Notes under the pieces: model-generated | The model's input: the letters and a program-made list of their open reading frames with translations, nothing else | Databases searched by the model: none | Told to the model about the DNA's origin: nothing | Shown here: positions 33,594 to 43,911 of the stretch, in pieces | Layout of the letters: each line of letters starts with the position of its first letter | Numbering within the stretch: position 1 is the stretch's first letter | Translations under genes and position numbers: made by a program | Source of the DNA: Globomyces pollinis-pini | Taxonomy: Eukaryota; Chytridiomycota; Chytridiomycetes; Rhizophydiales; Globomycetaceae | Direction: 5' to 3' | Length of the DNA: 64,000 nt | NCBI GenBank assembly: GCA_025399215.1 | Contig: MU621097.1 | Span: 62,001-126,000 of the forward strand

Positions 33594-34565
33594 CTAATTA
33601 TTACTACCAGTTGAATCTGTACTGGTACCAAATTCAGTACGGATTCCAAACTCTGTTCCCAAGTTCAATCCAGCTTTCTCAGCATCTTGATTCAAGATCT
33701 TTTCATTCCATTCCAGGTTTCGGAACTCGGTAATATTTCGAAGTTTTGCTTTTTGAAGTTCAATGGTATTTATGGCTGTCTCATTTCCCGCAGACAATTG
33801 TGGTCCTAGAGTCTTCAAGTCTTGTTGTAACTTTTGAAAATCAGGGTTATCTTTTAGAGCATCCATACTTTGCTCGACTGCTTCAATATCTTGATCAATA
33901 ATGGCATTTCCTGTGGTTATCTTTTGTTTTTCAGTCAACACAATTCCAGCAGCTTTCGCATCATTTTCGAAAGCAGCTTGAGCAGTCGATAATCTGTTAA
34001 AGTCTGGATTCTTTTGGAGGTTTAGACGATCAGCTTCCAAAATGGCAGCAGATTGCTGGTCCCCATTTTGCACTCTTGGTCCTAATACAATTCGATCATT
34101 CTTCAATTTTTGAAATTCAGGACTATTTTGAAGTCTTTCGCGTATAGATTGAATTTCTTTCAGTTGAGTATCCAATTTCTCGTTCCCAGTTGTTTGATTC
34201 ATCGAACCACTTGGTTTGCTTTTCACCTTCATACCAGCAGCTTGGGCTTCCTTAATCAAAGTCTGTTTATCAGCTTTCATCTTGATAAATTCGGCACTAG
34301 TAGTGACTTTAACCATATCTGCTTGAAGTATTGCTCGAGCATCTTCATCACCCAATCTAGCATTTTCTCCCAACAGCTCCTGATCTTTCTTTAACTTTTG
34401 AAAGTCCGCATTATTCTTTACAGCCAATTTAGATTTCATTAATAGTTCCATTGCATTGTCCACTTTCAAATTTCCAGTTTTTCGTTTCCATAATCCATGA
34501 TTGGGAATAGGAGCACAATGGCATTGAATCCAAATACTATATACAAACAGAATAAACAATTGCAT
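33594..34565 (-). CDS. Secreted protein with three ~92-residue tandem repeats
   Basis: An intronless 323-residue product. Residues 1-18 (MQLFILFVYSIWIQCHCA) are a signal peptide. Three helical repeats start at TGN30, TGN126 and TGN218. Each splits into two half-repeats keyed by a (D/E)FxxL/M motif: ADFQKLKKD, AEFIKMKAD, PEFQKLKND, PDFNRLSTA, PDFQKLQQD and TEFRNLEWN. The second halves end in a Lys-Ala-Ala-Gly or Glu-Lys-Ala-Gly turn. No cysteine follows the signal. Helical pattern faintly recalls bacterial YlbF-type domains, but no family is assigned. A secreted binding protein or effector is plausible. Confidence 0.8.
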   Translation of the reverse strand: MQLFILFVYSIWIQCHCAPIPNHGLWKRKTGNLKVDNAMELLMKSKLAVKNNADFQKLKKDQELLGENARLGDEDARAILQADMVKVTTSAEFIKMKADKQTLIKEAQAAGMKVKSKPSGSMNQTTGNEKLDTQLKEIQSIRERLQNSPEFQKLKNDRIVLGPRVQNGDQQSAAILEADRLNLQKNPDFNRLSTAQAAFENDAKAAGIVLTEKQKITTGNAIIDQDIEAVEQSMDALKDNPDFQKLQQDLKTLGPQLSAGNETAINTIELQKAKLRNITEFRNLEWNEKILNQDAEKAGLNLGTEFGIRTEFGTSTDSTGSNN

Positions 34566-35200
34566 AAGTTTTACTAAACCCAAGTTTCCTTTAAGTATCT
34601 AGTTCACGTTGTTTCATTGATGTCAAAGCCAAATGTTTCGATTTTACCCCCATTAAAAACGTCATTGTAATTAATATTCCAAATATGAACAACTAACGAC
34701 TTAAAACCTTCAGATTAAGGATTTAAAATGAAATTCTTATTTAATTAAATACCAAAGTGAATGGATCCAAATTCCCATTGTGAAATATCCATAAGAGTGT
34801 TGAATCAGGCTGATTCTATGGCTGCTATCTCTTTGTATGTTGGGACACATTTTGGAATACAAAATGAGTCAATGATATGATGTAATAGAAATAATGCAAT
34901 CCAGATAGCTAAGTTAAATACGTAGAATAATATGTTCGATATTGGAAATGGTTGTTGTGTCCTCTTGTGATGTAACATAGAAGAAAGCAGTATTTGTCCA
35001 GTTACTTATATCAAATCTAGTACGAGATTTAGTGTTCAATCTTGGATTAAATTTTGGCAGGCTTAAATTTTTAATTGGATTTAATGAAGGCACTGCTACT
35101 ATGAGCTCAATTAAAGCATTATTGATTGGTGATCTTGTATGTCACGTTTCAATAAAGTCCAATTTACAATTATGTTTGTTTTATATTGTACTTGTCTACA
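34566..35200. other. Intergenic interval
   Basis: About 635 bp lie upstream of the secreted repeat gene and downstream of SNU23. No exon, TATA box or repeat was recognised. It is a likely long promoter for the secreted protein gene. Confidence 0.4.
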
Positions 35201-35975
35201 TTATTTTTTGCTGGAGGTGAATCCACCGAAACCCATGAGTTCGGAAATTGATTCATCAACCACAACCTCTTCTTTCTTTCCATTTTTTAGACGTTTCTTT
35301 TCTTCTTTCCTTTTCTTTTTAGCTATTGCTTCTTCCTTCACACGCATCTCTAATAATTCCTTTGGATCCATGACTTTAGTTTTTACTTTCTTTGCTAAAA
35401 GTCTTGCTCTGACTTGCTCCACTGTGCTTCTCTCCACAAAAGTTGAAGTACCAGCATTCTTCGCATCTAAAGAATTAATTCACCATTGAGTAGTTTAAAG
35501 TAAAGGAGTTGAATTTAATAAAATGTAATGATCAAGTATAGACACATACGTTGAGGGCCATTCAAGTGATCCAAATAAGTTAGATTATCCTTGTAAGTCA
35601 CATCACAAAGAGCACATCTGAATCCTGGACCTTTCTCTTCTTCAGCAGCAGTCAGTACTACTGTTTTGTTCACGTTAGCATCAAAATCCAATCCCTGATC
35701 TCTAGCTTTTACAGTAGCCGAGTTTTTATCCAATTTAATGTATTTATCAGTATTTTGATTATCTACATAAGTTATTTGAATTAATACTCAATCTTTTCCC
35801 TCTATTTTCAGCTTCTCTTTCTTTTGCTTTTTGAGCATATTCATCTTTATCCCAAGTTCTTCTAAAAGTGGTATCACCCTAATTTACTTAGTGTTCATAT
35901 AACCAATACTTTATCCTACAGGTTAGATTTTATGGTTACTTTCTCATACGCTCCAGCATTAGTATTAGTGGACAT
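35201..35975 (-). CDS. SNU23: U4/U6.U5 tri-snRNP protein SNU23 (ZMAT2)
   Basis: A spliceosomal zinc-finger protein. It starts MSTNTNAGAYEK, then splices to GDTTFRRTWDKDEYAQKAKE, the family's N-terminal motif. The U1-type zinc finger is FRCALCDVTYKDNLTYLDHL with NGPQH after a 79-nt intron, then STFVERSTVEQVRARL. The tail is charged (KKKRKEEKKRLKNG) and ends with the conserved SELMGFGGFTSSKK. Three introns include two unusually long ones (about 61 and 79 nt). The product is about 200 residues. Confidence 0.92.
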
Positions 35976-36029
35976 TGAGGAAACAAATTCAATTTTTTCT
36001 TTTTTTTTTCTTTTTTAATTGATATTCAA

Positions 36030-37926
36030 ATGACAACTACTTTCTCTGATTTACAATTTGGAAAACAATTGGCACATGCAAGTATTTCTTTCTCTTTCCT
36101 TTGATGATTTTTAGATAAGAAAAATAGAGATAATGCTGTCACTTCTTTAATTGCTCATTTAAAGTCTGACATTTTAATGTCCGATTTAGAATACTTGAAG
36201 TTATGGAAAGGTCTTTATTATTGTATGAATTCAATGTTTTAATGATACACAGGCTTTTGGATGTCTGATAAACCGTTGGTTCAACAGGATTTGGCTTTAA
36301 ACCTATCCACCATTTTCAGAACTTTACCAATTCAATCTGCTTTATCTTACTTGAAATCTTTTTGGATTACTATTGTGAAAGAGTGGTACGGAATCGATAG
36401 ATTGAGGTTGAATTGTTGTTTAACTTACAATTCTTTAGACTAGACAAATACTACATGCTGTTAAGAAAATTTCATGCCAGCACTTTTGAATGGTTAGATG
36501 AAAACCAATGGGATATTAGTTTGATAAAGGACATATTAGTGATATTAACAACTGGACCTCTAAGGTAATTAGTTATCTTATAATACCTAGTATTAATATT
36601 CGAACAGTTCCGGACTCCTTACGATATCATACTGTCGAATCCTTTTTCCAAGAATATTCGAAACTATCGTTCAACAATGATATTTCAGAAGATGTAATGG
36701 AGTTATTCATTCAACCGTTCGTTACAATTTTAAAATCATCAACAGATCCGAAACTAGTTAACCACGTTTTGGATGATGTCCTTGCATTGTACACTGTCGA
36801 TGAAACTGGTATGTGGTTCAATTTCAACAAACCTGTTTTGATTTATTTTTTCTCATTTGTTTATACGTCTTGCTCAATTTATAGAACTAGTAGAGGAAGA
36901 GGAAAAAATTGATCATATTCTTCCTTCCAAAATTAATGTTGAAAAAATCGCATTGATACTATACAAATTACCAACCGACGAAACAGTGTTTTCAAAAAAT
37001 AGAAAAATTCTATCCAATTTTTTAAAAGCATGGGGAAAGAAAGTTGGAATCCCATTTGTTGATTCAAAGTAAATATTTCTAATTAGTTGATGGATAGAAT
37101 TATCACAGGAATGTCTTCTAAAAAAGTTATAGTACCTTTCGACCCTACCTCAGTCAAGAAAAGAAAAGTAGACTCCATAGAAAATGTAAATGATAGTTTA
37201 GAAAATGACTGGGTGTTGGTTGATTCTAAAAATGATGTGGTCATGGATGGTACAATTGAAACCATAGATTCCACCAAACCTAAATCCAAGAAGTCTAAAG
37301 TAGATAAATCCCAGACTTTAGCCAAAGTGAAACCTGCTAAAGTTTCCAAAGTTGAAGAAGGTTGGCCTTACTATATTGTTAACTGGTGTAGATCGTTCTG
37401 AAGATTCAACAACATCAAATAAAATTAAAAAGAAGGCTGATAAAGTGATTGTTGAGACCAATGAATCCACTGAATCCACAGAGACCGGTGAAGTTTTACC
37501 AGTTGCTAAAAAGTTGACAAAGACTGCTGCAAAGAAGTTACGAAAAACTAAAAAATTACAGGTTTGTTAAGTAATAGTAACATGTAGTCAATCAGGGACT
37601 TTGAAGCCTTAGTAGCGCAAGTATCAAATAGTGAACAGACTGATGAAACCCCTGAGCAGCACGATAATGGATCTAGTCCAGAATCCAAAGACAAAAAATC
37701 AGTTAGATGGGGTGAAGATCAGAAAAAGAGTACATGATGTATTGAATTAATCGCAATAGCCTTCTACAAGATGAGTGTCATCTGTACTGATGAAGAAGCT
37801 CAAAAGAGTCCCGTTATTACTAAATCAGCACCAAAAATACTCAAGAAAAACTTTGATACTCCGTTGATTTCTGAAGTCACTGTCCCCGCAAGAGCTTCCA
37901 AACGTAAGAATCTAAAAAAGAGGTAA
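36030..37926 (+). CDS. RRP1: Ribosomal RNA processing protein RRP1 (NOP52)
   Basis: A nucleolar factor for 60S subunit rRNA processing. The conserved N-terminal helical domain begins MTTTFSDLQFGKQLAHA. It continues [67 protein letters not shown] and DHILPSKINVEKIALILYKL. The C-terminal third is basic and low-complexity (KKPxKS-like, TAAKKLRKTKKLQ) and ends with SVRWGEDQKKTF and RASKRKNLKKR. Eight or more short introns are needed. The one after VGIPF is best read as 29 nt ending at 37086. A T-rich tract (35996-36018) precedes the ATG. Confidence 0.9.
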
Positions 37927-38239
37927 TGTTTGAAATATAATTCCATTTTATCATAATTCCAATTTGAACAATAATATTTGTGCACCACAAAAGATTTAGC
38001 ATATTTCGGGTATAGAGTGAATTTAAGAGGAATAAGGGATAAATATTATACAAACGGTGAATATTATACTTAAATATTTTGACCGTTTTAATACTTCAGT
38101 TGTCCTAACCGAAGACAATTTACTTGGGAGTTCCTTAGGAAAGGCTTAATATAGACACTTTAGAGTTATTCAGAAGCTTCATTACCAATTTTAAATCAAG
38201 TGTGTATAATGAACATTATTTTTTGCCATAATTGAATAC
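37927..38239. other. Intergenic interval with small inverted repeat
   Basis: AAACGGT (38052-38058) and ACCGTTT (38082-38088) form 7-bp inverted arms around an AT-only 23-nt spacer. No exon was seen. It may be part of the VPS33 promoter. Confidence 0.35.
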
Positions 38240-40459
38240 ATGTCGTTTAACCAAGTTCTATTGAAAGATTATTACAAACGACAATTGATATCGATTCTGG
38301 ATTCAGTACAAGGAAAAAAGGGATTAGTGATTGATCCTACTGTTAGTGGTACTTTGATGTAATTCATCTTTACAGGACCATTATCATTGGTTGTTGATTT
38401 CAACTTGTTGAAGGTTCTCAATTGATTCAATCTTATAGTACAGGATCATGGAGTGGAAAAGATCTATCATTTGGCAGATGGTCGAGTTGAACCTGAGTGC
38501 AAGAGTTTAATTTACGTCACTAGTAATTGAATACTTGAGCGCTCATAATTAGGACCCACCATAGAAAATGTTAGATGGGTCGCTAGTAATCTTGGTATTG
38601 GTTTTCATATTCATTAGATCAAATTAAATACACTGCAAATGTAGAACACACCATTCATTTCGTCCCAAGGAAAACATTGATTTGCGATCGCTTGTTGGAA
38701 GAGGAAGGCATTAAGTTTCTTTTTGTAATTTTCTAGGTGTATATGGTGACGTTACCATTGGAGAGTTTCATCTGGATATCATTCCTTTGGATGATGACTT
38801 GTTGTCGTTAGAAATGGGCACTTCTTTCAAAGATTTGTTTCTGGTATTAATAAGCATCTTAAAATATTTATCTCGATAGGACGGGGATACTTCTGTGATT
38901 CAAATGCTCTCAAATGCGATTATGAAATATCAAATTCTATACGGATTTGGACCGAAAATATTGGGAAAGGGAGATGCATCAAAGGTTTATTAACTTTAAC
39001 CTAACAATGTTTGGTCAGATGTTGGCAGAATTACTGGAAAGGTCTCGTTTAAACTATCTCAGTGATATCGCTTTAAATTCAAATACCGAAACTCAAGAAA
39101 CGGATTTAGATTCCATATTATTATTTGATCGTACAGTGGATTTATTGACCCCAATGCGAACGCAGCTTACCTATGAAGGTTTAATTGATGAATTATACAC
39201 AATCAACAGCAGTATACATTTAGCGTATCTCACAAACTAGCATTTGTTGAATTGGACGCTTCTTTCTTTTCAAATCAGAATAATTCCAAGACTAAACGTC
39301 TATTGCTTAATGGGACAGATTCCGTGTTTTCAGACATTCGGGACTCTTCCTTTGAAAGTAATTCAAATTGAATCCTAATGTGTTTAGTGATTGCCACTAT
39401 ATTTGATAAAATTACCAGTAGTATTCAAAAAGATGTTGAGGTAATATTTTGAATTACCCATCCTAGTCACTGCAGCAAATGCCTGTACAAATGAACTTGA
39501 AAGATTTTAAAGGAATAGCAGTAAAGGTTGATGCGCAGAAGCAATCTTTGGCAACACGTAACAAACTTTTGAAATTTAAATTCTTAGATCAAAAGTTATA
39601 TCAGAAGATTTTATATCATGCCGCCCAACCTTCAACAAGTATTCGATGGGCATTAGAAGATAGTAACTCATCTTGTCGTTAATGCAAAGGTATTTGCTCA
39701 AGGACAGTGGATAACTCATTTCTTGAAGTTATAGAAGATATTATATTGAGTGGTGCACCAGTGGAAAGTCCATTGAAGCTTATGTGCCTCTACTCTCTTG
39801 CCCATGGAGGAGTAAAGGAGAAAATTTACGATCAGTGGAAACGGGATATTTTCCAAGTAAACTAATCATTACTGAATTAGTTAGGCATATGGTGCAAAGC
39901 AAATATTTACTTTGCAAGCACTCGAGAAGGTGGGATTATTAAAACCAATTGGGAATGTTAAGAGTACATATTCTCAACTGTCAAAATCCTTAAAGCTGAT
40001 CAATCACTATGAATCGAGTTTGAATCCTGTAGATATATCATACACTTATGGCGGTTTTGCACCAATTTCTATCCGACTGATTCAATCAGCAACCAAGACC
40101 TTACCTGCCAGTTCAATAACGAACCGACAAGTGTCTTGGAAAGGCTTTGAAGATGTAAACCAATTCTTTGCCCACTAAAAACAGGTTCTACAACTCTTGC
40201 CTGGATCGTCATTTGAGAAATCGGTGATACCATCAGAATCGAAAACGTTCAAAACCAACAGTGAGTGGAATATCGGTATTTATTATTTATAGAGCGTCCA
40301 AACCAAGTCCCATACACATTAGTAGTTTTCATTGGTGGATGTACAACTGCAGAAATATCGGCACTGAGGGTGTTATCCAATACAACACATCGAAAGTTCA
40401 TTATACTGACTACATCTGTGATCACTGGAAATCGATTAATCAATTCGTTGGCCATTTAA
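38240..40459 (+). CDS. VPS33: Vacuolar sorting SM protein VPS33
   Basis: The Sec1/Munc18-type subunit of HOPS/CORVET tethers, acting in endosome-vacuole fusion. It starts [20 protein letters not shown]. Family blocks follow: [108 protein letters not shown] and [16 protein letters not shown]. The end is [16 protein letters not shown]. Around twelve introns of 25-35 nt were traced, one of 29 nt after ELYTINS. The length of about 600 residues is normal. Confidence 0.92.
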
Positions 40460-40580
40460 CGCGATTCATTAATAAATATGAATACATTTGGTGTCAAGAT
40501 TTGTAATTCTTTTTGTATCAGGTGAAACAAACAAAAAAATTGTTTGTCAGTTACAATATTTAGAATCAAAGCTAGAAACT

Positions 40581-41599
40581 ATGATTGGATACTCACATAT
40601 ATTGATCTGGATTATTCCAATAGTGCAAAGCATAGCGACTTTGTTTAGTCAGGAAGCAACCGATGGTGGTGTATCATCATTGCTGTTCATTTTACAACCA
40701 AAACAAAATTGTTTAGAAACTATTGCTGATCTAAAAGGTCCCAATAAGAATATGGCAGCATTATGGTTAAGGGCAACATTCCATCACGCTGGTACTTGGG
40801 ATAAGATAAGTAAGACTGGAGGAGCTGATGCATCTATCATGTACTTCCTTACTGATGAAGATAATTTGGGATTAGAGGAATCAATTGCACCTAAATTTAT
40901 GGCTAACCGAAATATAACAATGACAAAGGCGGATATGATTGTACTTGGAGGTCAAATATCAGTTACACATTGCGGAGGACCTGAAATGCAATTTCGACCA
41001 GGTAGAATAGATGCTAAACCTCCTAAAATTACCTCACCCAAAGGTCGAATTCCCACTCCAGAGCAAAAGTTGGATGTGATTAAAAATCGAATGTATAGTA
41101 TGGGATTTGATGATGCGGATATTGTAGCATTGATAACTGGATCACATACTTTGGGTGGAGTTCATTCATTCAATTCCCCAAAGGTTACCAATGAGTCATT
41201 TATTCCGTTTGATGATACTCCTGGTATTTTCGACAACCATGTGTTCAAGTTTGCATTGAAAGGACAATGTGCACTGAAAATTGATTGTGATATAGCTTCA
41301 GATCCGGCTTTACGACCAATCGTTCAAAAGTAAAACATTTGTTTTTAACAACTTGTAGATTTGCAAATTCTCAGCAAGAATTTTTCAAGCAATATCAGAT
41401 ATCGTTTCCTAAAATGAATGATTTAACAATATCAAAGTTACACGAACCACAAAAGTTGGATATTCCATCTCATGATGGTTTATATGATGTTGTCCAGCCG
41501 CCTACAAAGTTTTCAACTTTGCAGTCTAATAATGGTATTCAGCTCTCTCTTGAAATTCTTCAATACTTGGTTGGCCTACAATTCCTCTTTTTGTTGTAG
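40581..41599 (+). CDS. Secreted heme peroxidase with probable GPI anchor
   Basis: Two exons (40581-41329, 41359-41599) give 329 residues. Residues 1-19 (MIGYSHILIWIIPIVQSIA) are a signal peptide. The plant/fungal peroxidase fold shows the distal Arg64/His68 in LRATFHHAGTW, ADMIVLGGQISVTHCGGPEM, FRPGRIDA and the proximal His189 in ITGSHTLGGVHS. The second exon completes the fold with FFKQYQISFPKMNDL. A hydrophobic C-terminus (LEILQYLVGLQFLFLL) without a basic tail looks like a GPI-attachment signal. Substrate-oxidising residues (surface Trp or Mn site) could not be identified. It may detoxify peroxide at the cell surface or modify walls. Confidence 0.85.
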
Positions 41600-41671
41600 T
41601 TTGAACTCAAACGAAAATATATTTAATTTCAATTTTGTATATGAATGGGCATAAGTTATAAATTTTATTCT

Positions 41672-43241
41672 CTAAACTTGTTCAATATCGTAATTGATTT
41701 GACTAGAATCTAACCCTGCTGATTTGCCATTTGTATCGTTATATTGGGACAGTTTCTTTGAAATGCTCATCATGCGATTGAGTAAATTAATATTGAGAGT
41801 GGTGTGTAAACAAAGGCAGAAGATTTGGAAAGCAGTACATGCAAGATAACCTCGATCGTTACCCAACATGTCACCGTATGTTTGTATGGCAATTGAGATA
41901 AAGTAAAAGACCACGATCAGAACTTGGCTGAATAATAGCAATGAGAATTTATAGTCAATTGTAATGAGTTTGATCATGACTTGGCCAAATACAAGTGCTG
42001 GATGATGTGTGACAATAATCTAAACGTTAAAAGTTGGATTTTATGGTAACTTACTCTCCAAACCGCAACAATCACAGGAATAGTATCCCAAATGAACATG
42101 AATGCAATCTATCGTATAAACTATACCAATGAATTACCCAAAATGCGTTTCCAGCATACCAAGCACCCAGCAGATCCTGTGAAACACAAACTGTTGCACC
42201 TTCATACCAACAGTATGCGAAATAGTTACTACCTGCTAGCCCAAAGTGCAAAACAAATAATACAAAGAAAAGTAAATACGATTGAATCGAATTAGACTTG
42301 ATTTTCCAAACCTGTAGCAAAAGTCTAGCAGTATGTAACACTGTTGCAAATGAAGCCAGATTTAGAAACGATTTGACGAATTCGTTGACTAAATGAGATT
42401 GAAAACTTTCTTGAAAGGAAATATAATAATAGCACATGGAAAATGCAACGTAGATTAACCAGACGATTTGTAGGCCCAGCATGAAATTCATGAATCCTTG
42501 CTTTTTAATTCGATACAATGAGATGATGGATGATAGAAAAATGAGGATAGTTAATCCATAGAGGATATGTTGAATAATATCATAAAAAGATGAAGTGTTT
42601 GGTGTTAATCGACTACCGGGAACAGCAGCAATCCATTGTGTCGAACCAAATCCTTTTGGGGTGGTTATAAACTTCCCTACAGCGTCTGTGATTCCTTTCA
42701 CTTTGACGGGATCCAGACTGAGATTGACTGACGCCAATAATTTTGAGCATGCTGAATCTGAATAAACTTCAAACTTTCCATTTGGATAACATATCATCTT
42801 GTCTGTACACGTACCACTGGCGTGAATCAAAGCATCTTCATAACCAAACACGGTTGTACCGTTTTGAGGTGTAATGCTACAGTACTGTTGACCCCCAGCG
42901 GAGCTAGGTAATGAATACATGACAGTCGGTTGAATTTGGGCGATTGAAATCCCACTTAGGTATCCACCAGATTGACTCTGTTGCAATGAATTGAAGCAGC
43001 AGTATCCAATTAATTCTATAGGCAAGTTTCCACACAAACCATATGCATAATCTTTAATGCTGAGTTCGTACATAGGTGCCCAAGTCTCATTTTCGGGTTT
43101 TTCTGAGACTGAAAGATCAGCAACTTGAAATGAATAGATTGAAGAAGGAGGACCAGAACATGAGGTTGAGCTTAACCATTCACTTTGCACAATGTATTCT
43201 GCAGTGACTACAGCTAATAAAGCATGATAAACTGAAATCAT
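41672..43241 (-). CDS. 7-TM receptor-like protein with cysteine-rich ectodomain
   Basis: Three exons. Residues 1-20 form a signal peptide (MISVYHALLAVVTAEYIV). A luminal/extracellular domain of about 200 residues follows, with many cysteines (LSSTSCSGPP, YCCFNSLQQ, CTDKMICYPNGKFEVYSDSA) and NxT/S glycosylation sites. About seven hydrophobic helices come next, beginning IIQHILYGLTILIFLSSI and ending YLACTAFQIFCLCLHTTLNI, with a hydrophilic tail. The topology resembles a GPCR or a lung-7TM-type protein, but no known family is recognised. Ligand and partner are unknown. Confidence 0.75.
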
Positions 43242-43911
43242 GATTAAGTTAAAAGTTGAATGTTGAATGTTTTATTTCAATGTTATCATCCATGGGAACA
43301 GTAGACAAACATAGGTACCAGAGACGTGGAGGACTGTTTCGTGATACAACCCCTATAACACATAGATAACTACTATCTATCTAGCATTATCAATGGCTAT
43401 AATCAGATACAGCTTTACAGCATAAAAATGAGTTATCGTGATACAAGTGAATAAATTATACAAACAATCACACCAATTTAGAATTATGTAGTACCGGTGA
43501 ATCTAAACGATTGATGAATTCATGAAGTTCCAAAGCATGCTCTTTCATGATTGGTTCGGTTGTACAAAGTGTCGTTTGATACAATGTAACAAAATTAAAT
43601 AAAGGCGATTGCTTAGGAACTAACTCTTAAAAGCATATTTCTAAATTAAATAGACGATGAAATCCAATGGTGGGAAGTGAACCAAGAATTCCCACAAACT
43701 ATGTATATATAAACCACTACTAATGTATTATAGTAATACTACCATCGAATCATCAATCATGAACCCCTAGTCTTTCAGTACTACTCTGGCTGTCTTTGTA
43801 AAGGCGTTGCCAAAGCCAGCAACCAATTCCGTTATTCAAACTCCGCCACTCCTGCCTTTAACTCATCACTGCTTTCAAATTCTTTACCAATTACTTTTAC
43901 TCTATTGATTC
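43242..43911. other. Intergenic interval
   Basis: About 670 bp between the divergent 7-TM and ABCG genes. Contains a TATATATAA stretch at about 43700. No exon was found. The last 80 bp are pyrimidine-rich before the ABCG ATG. Confidence 0.4.

Noticed and set aside
37053..37086. An 18-nt intron ending the RRP1 conserved domain
   Set aside because: That intron would lead to a stop. A 29-nt intron starting at GTTGAT gives a continuous frame into the basic C-terminus.
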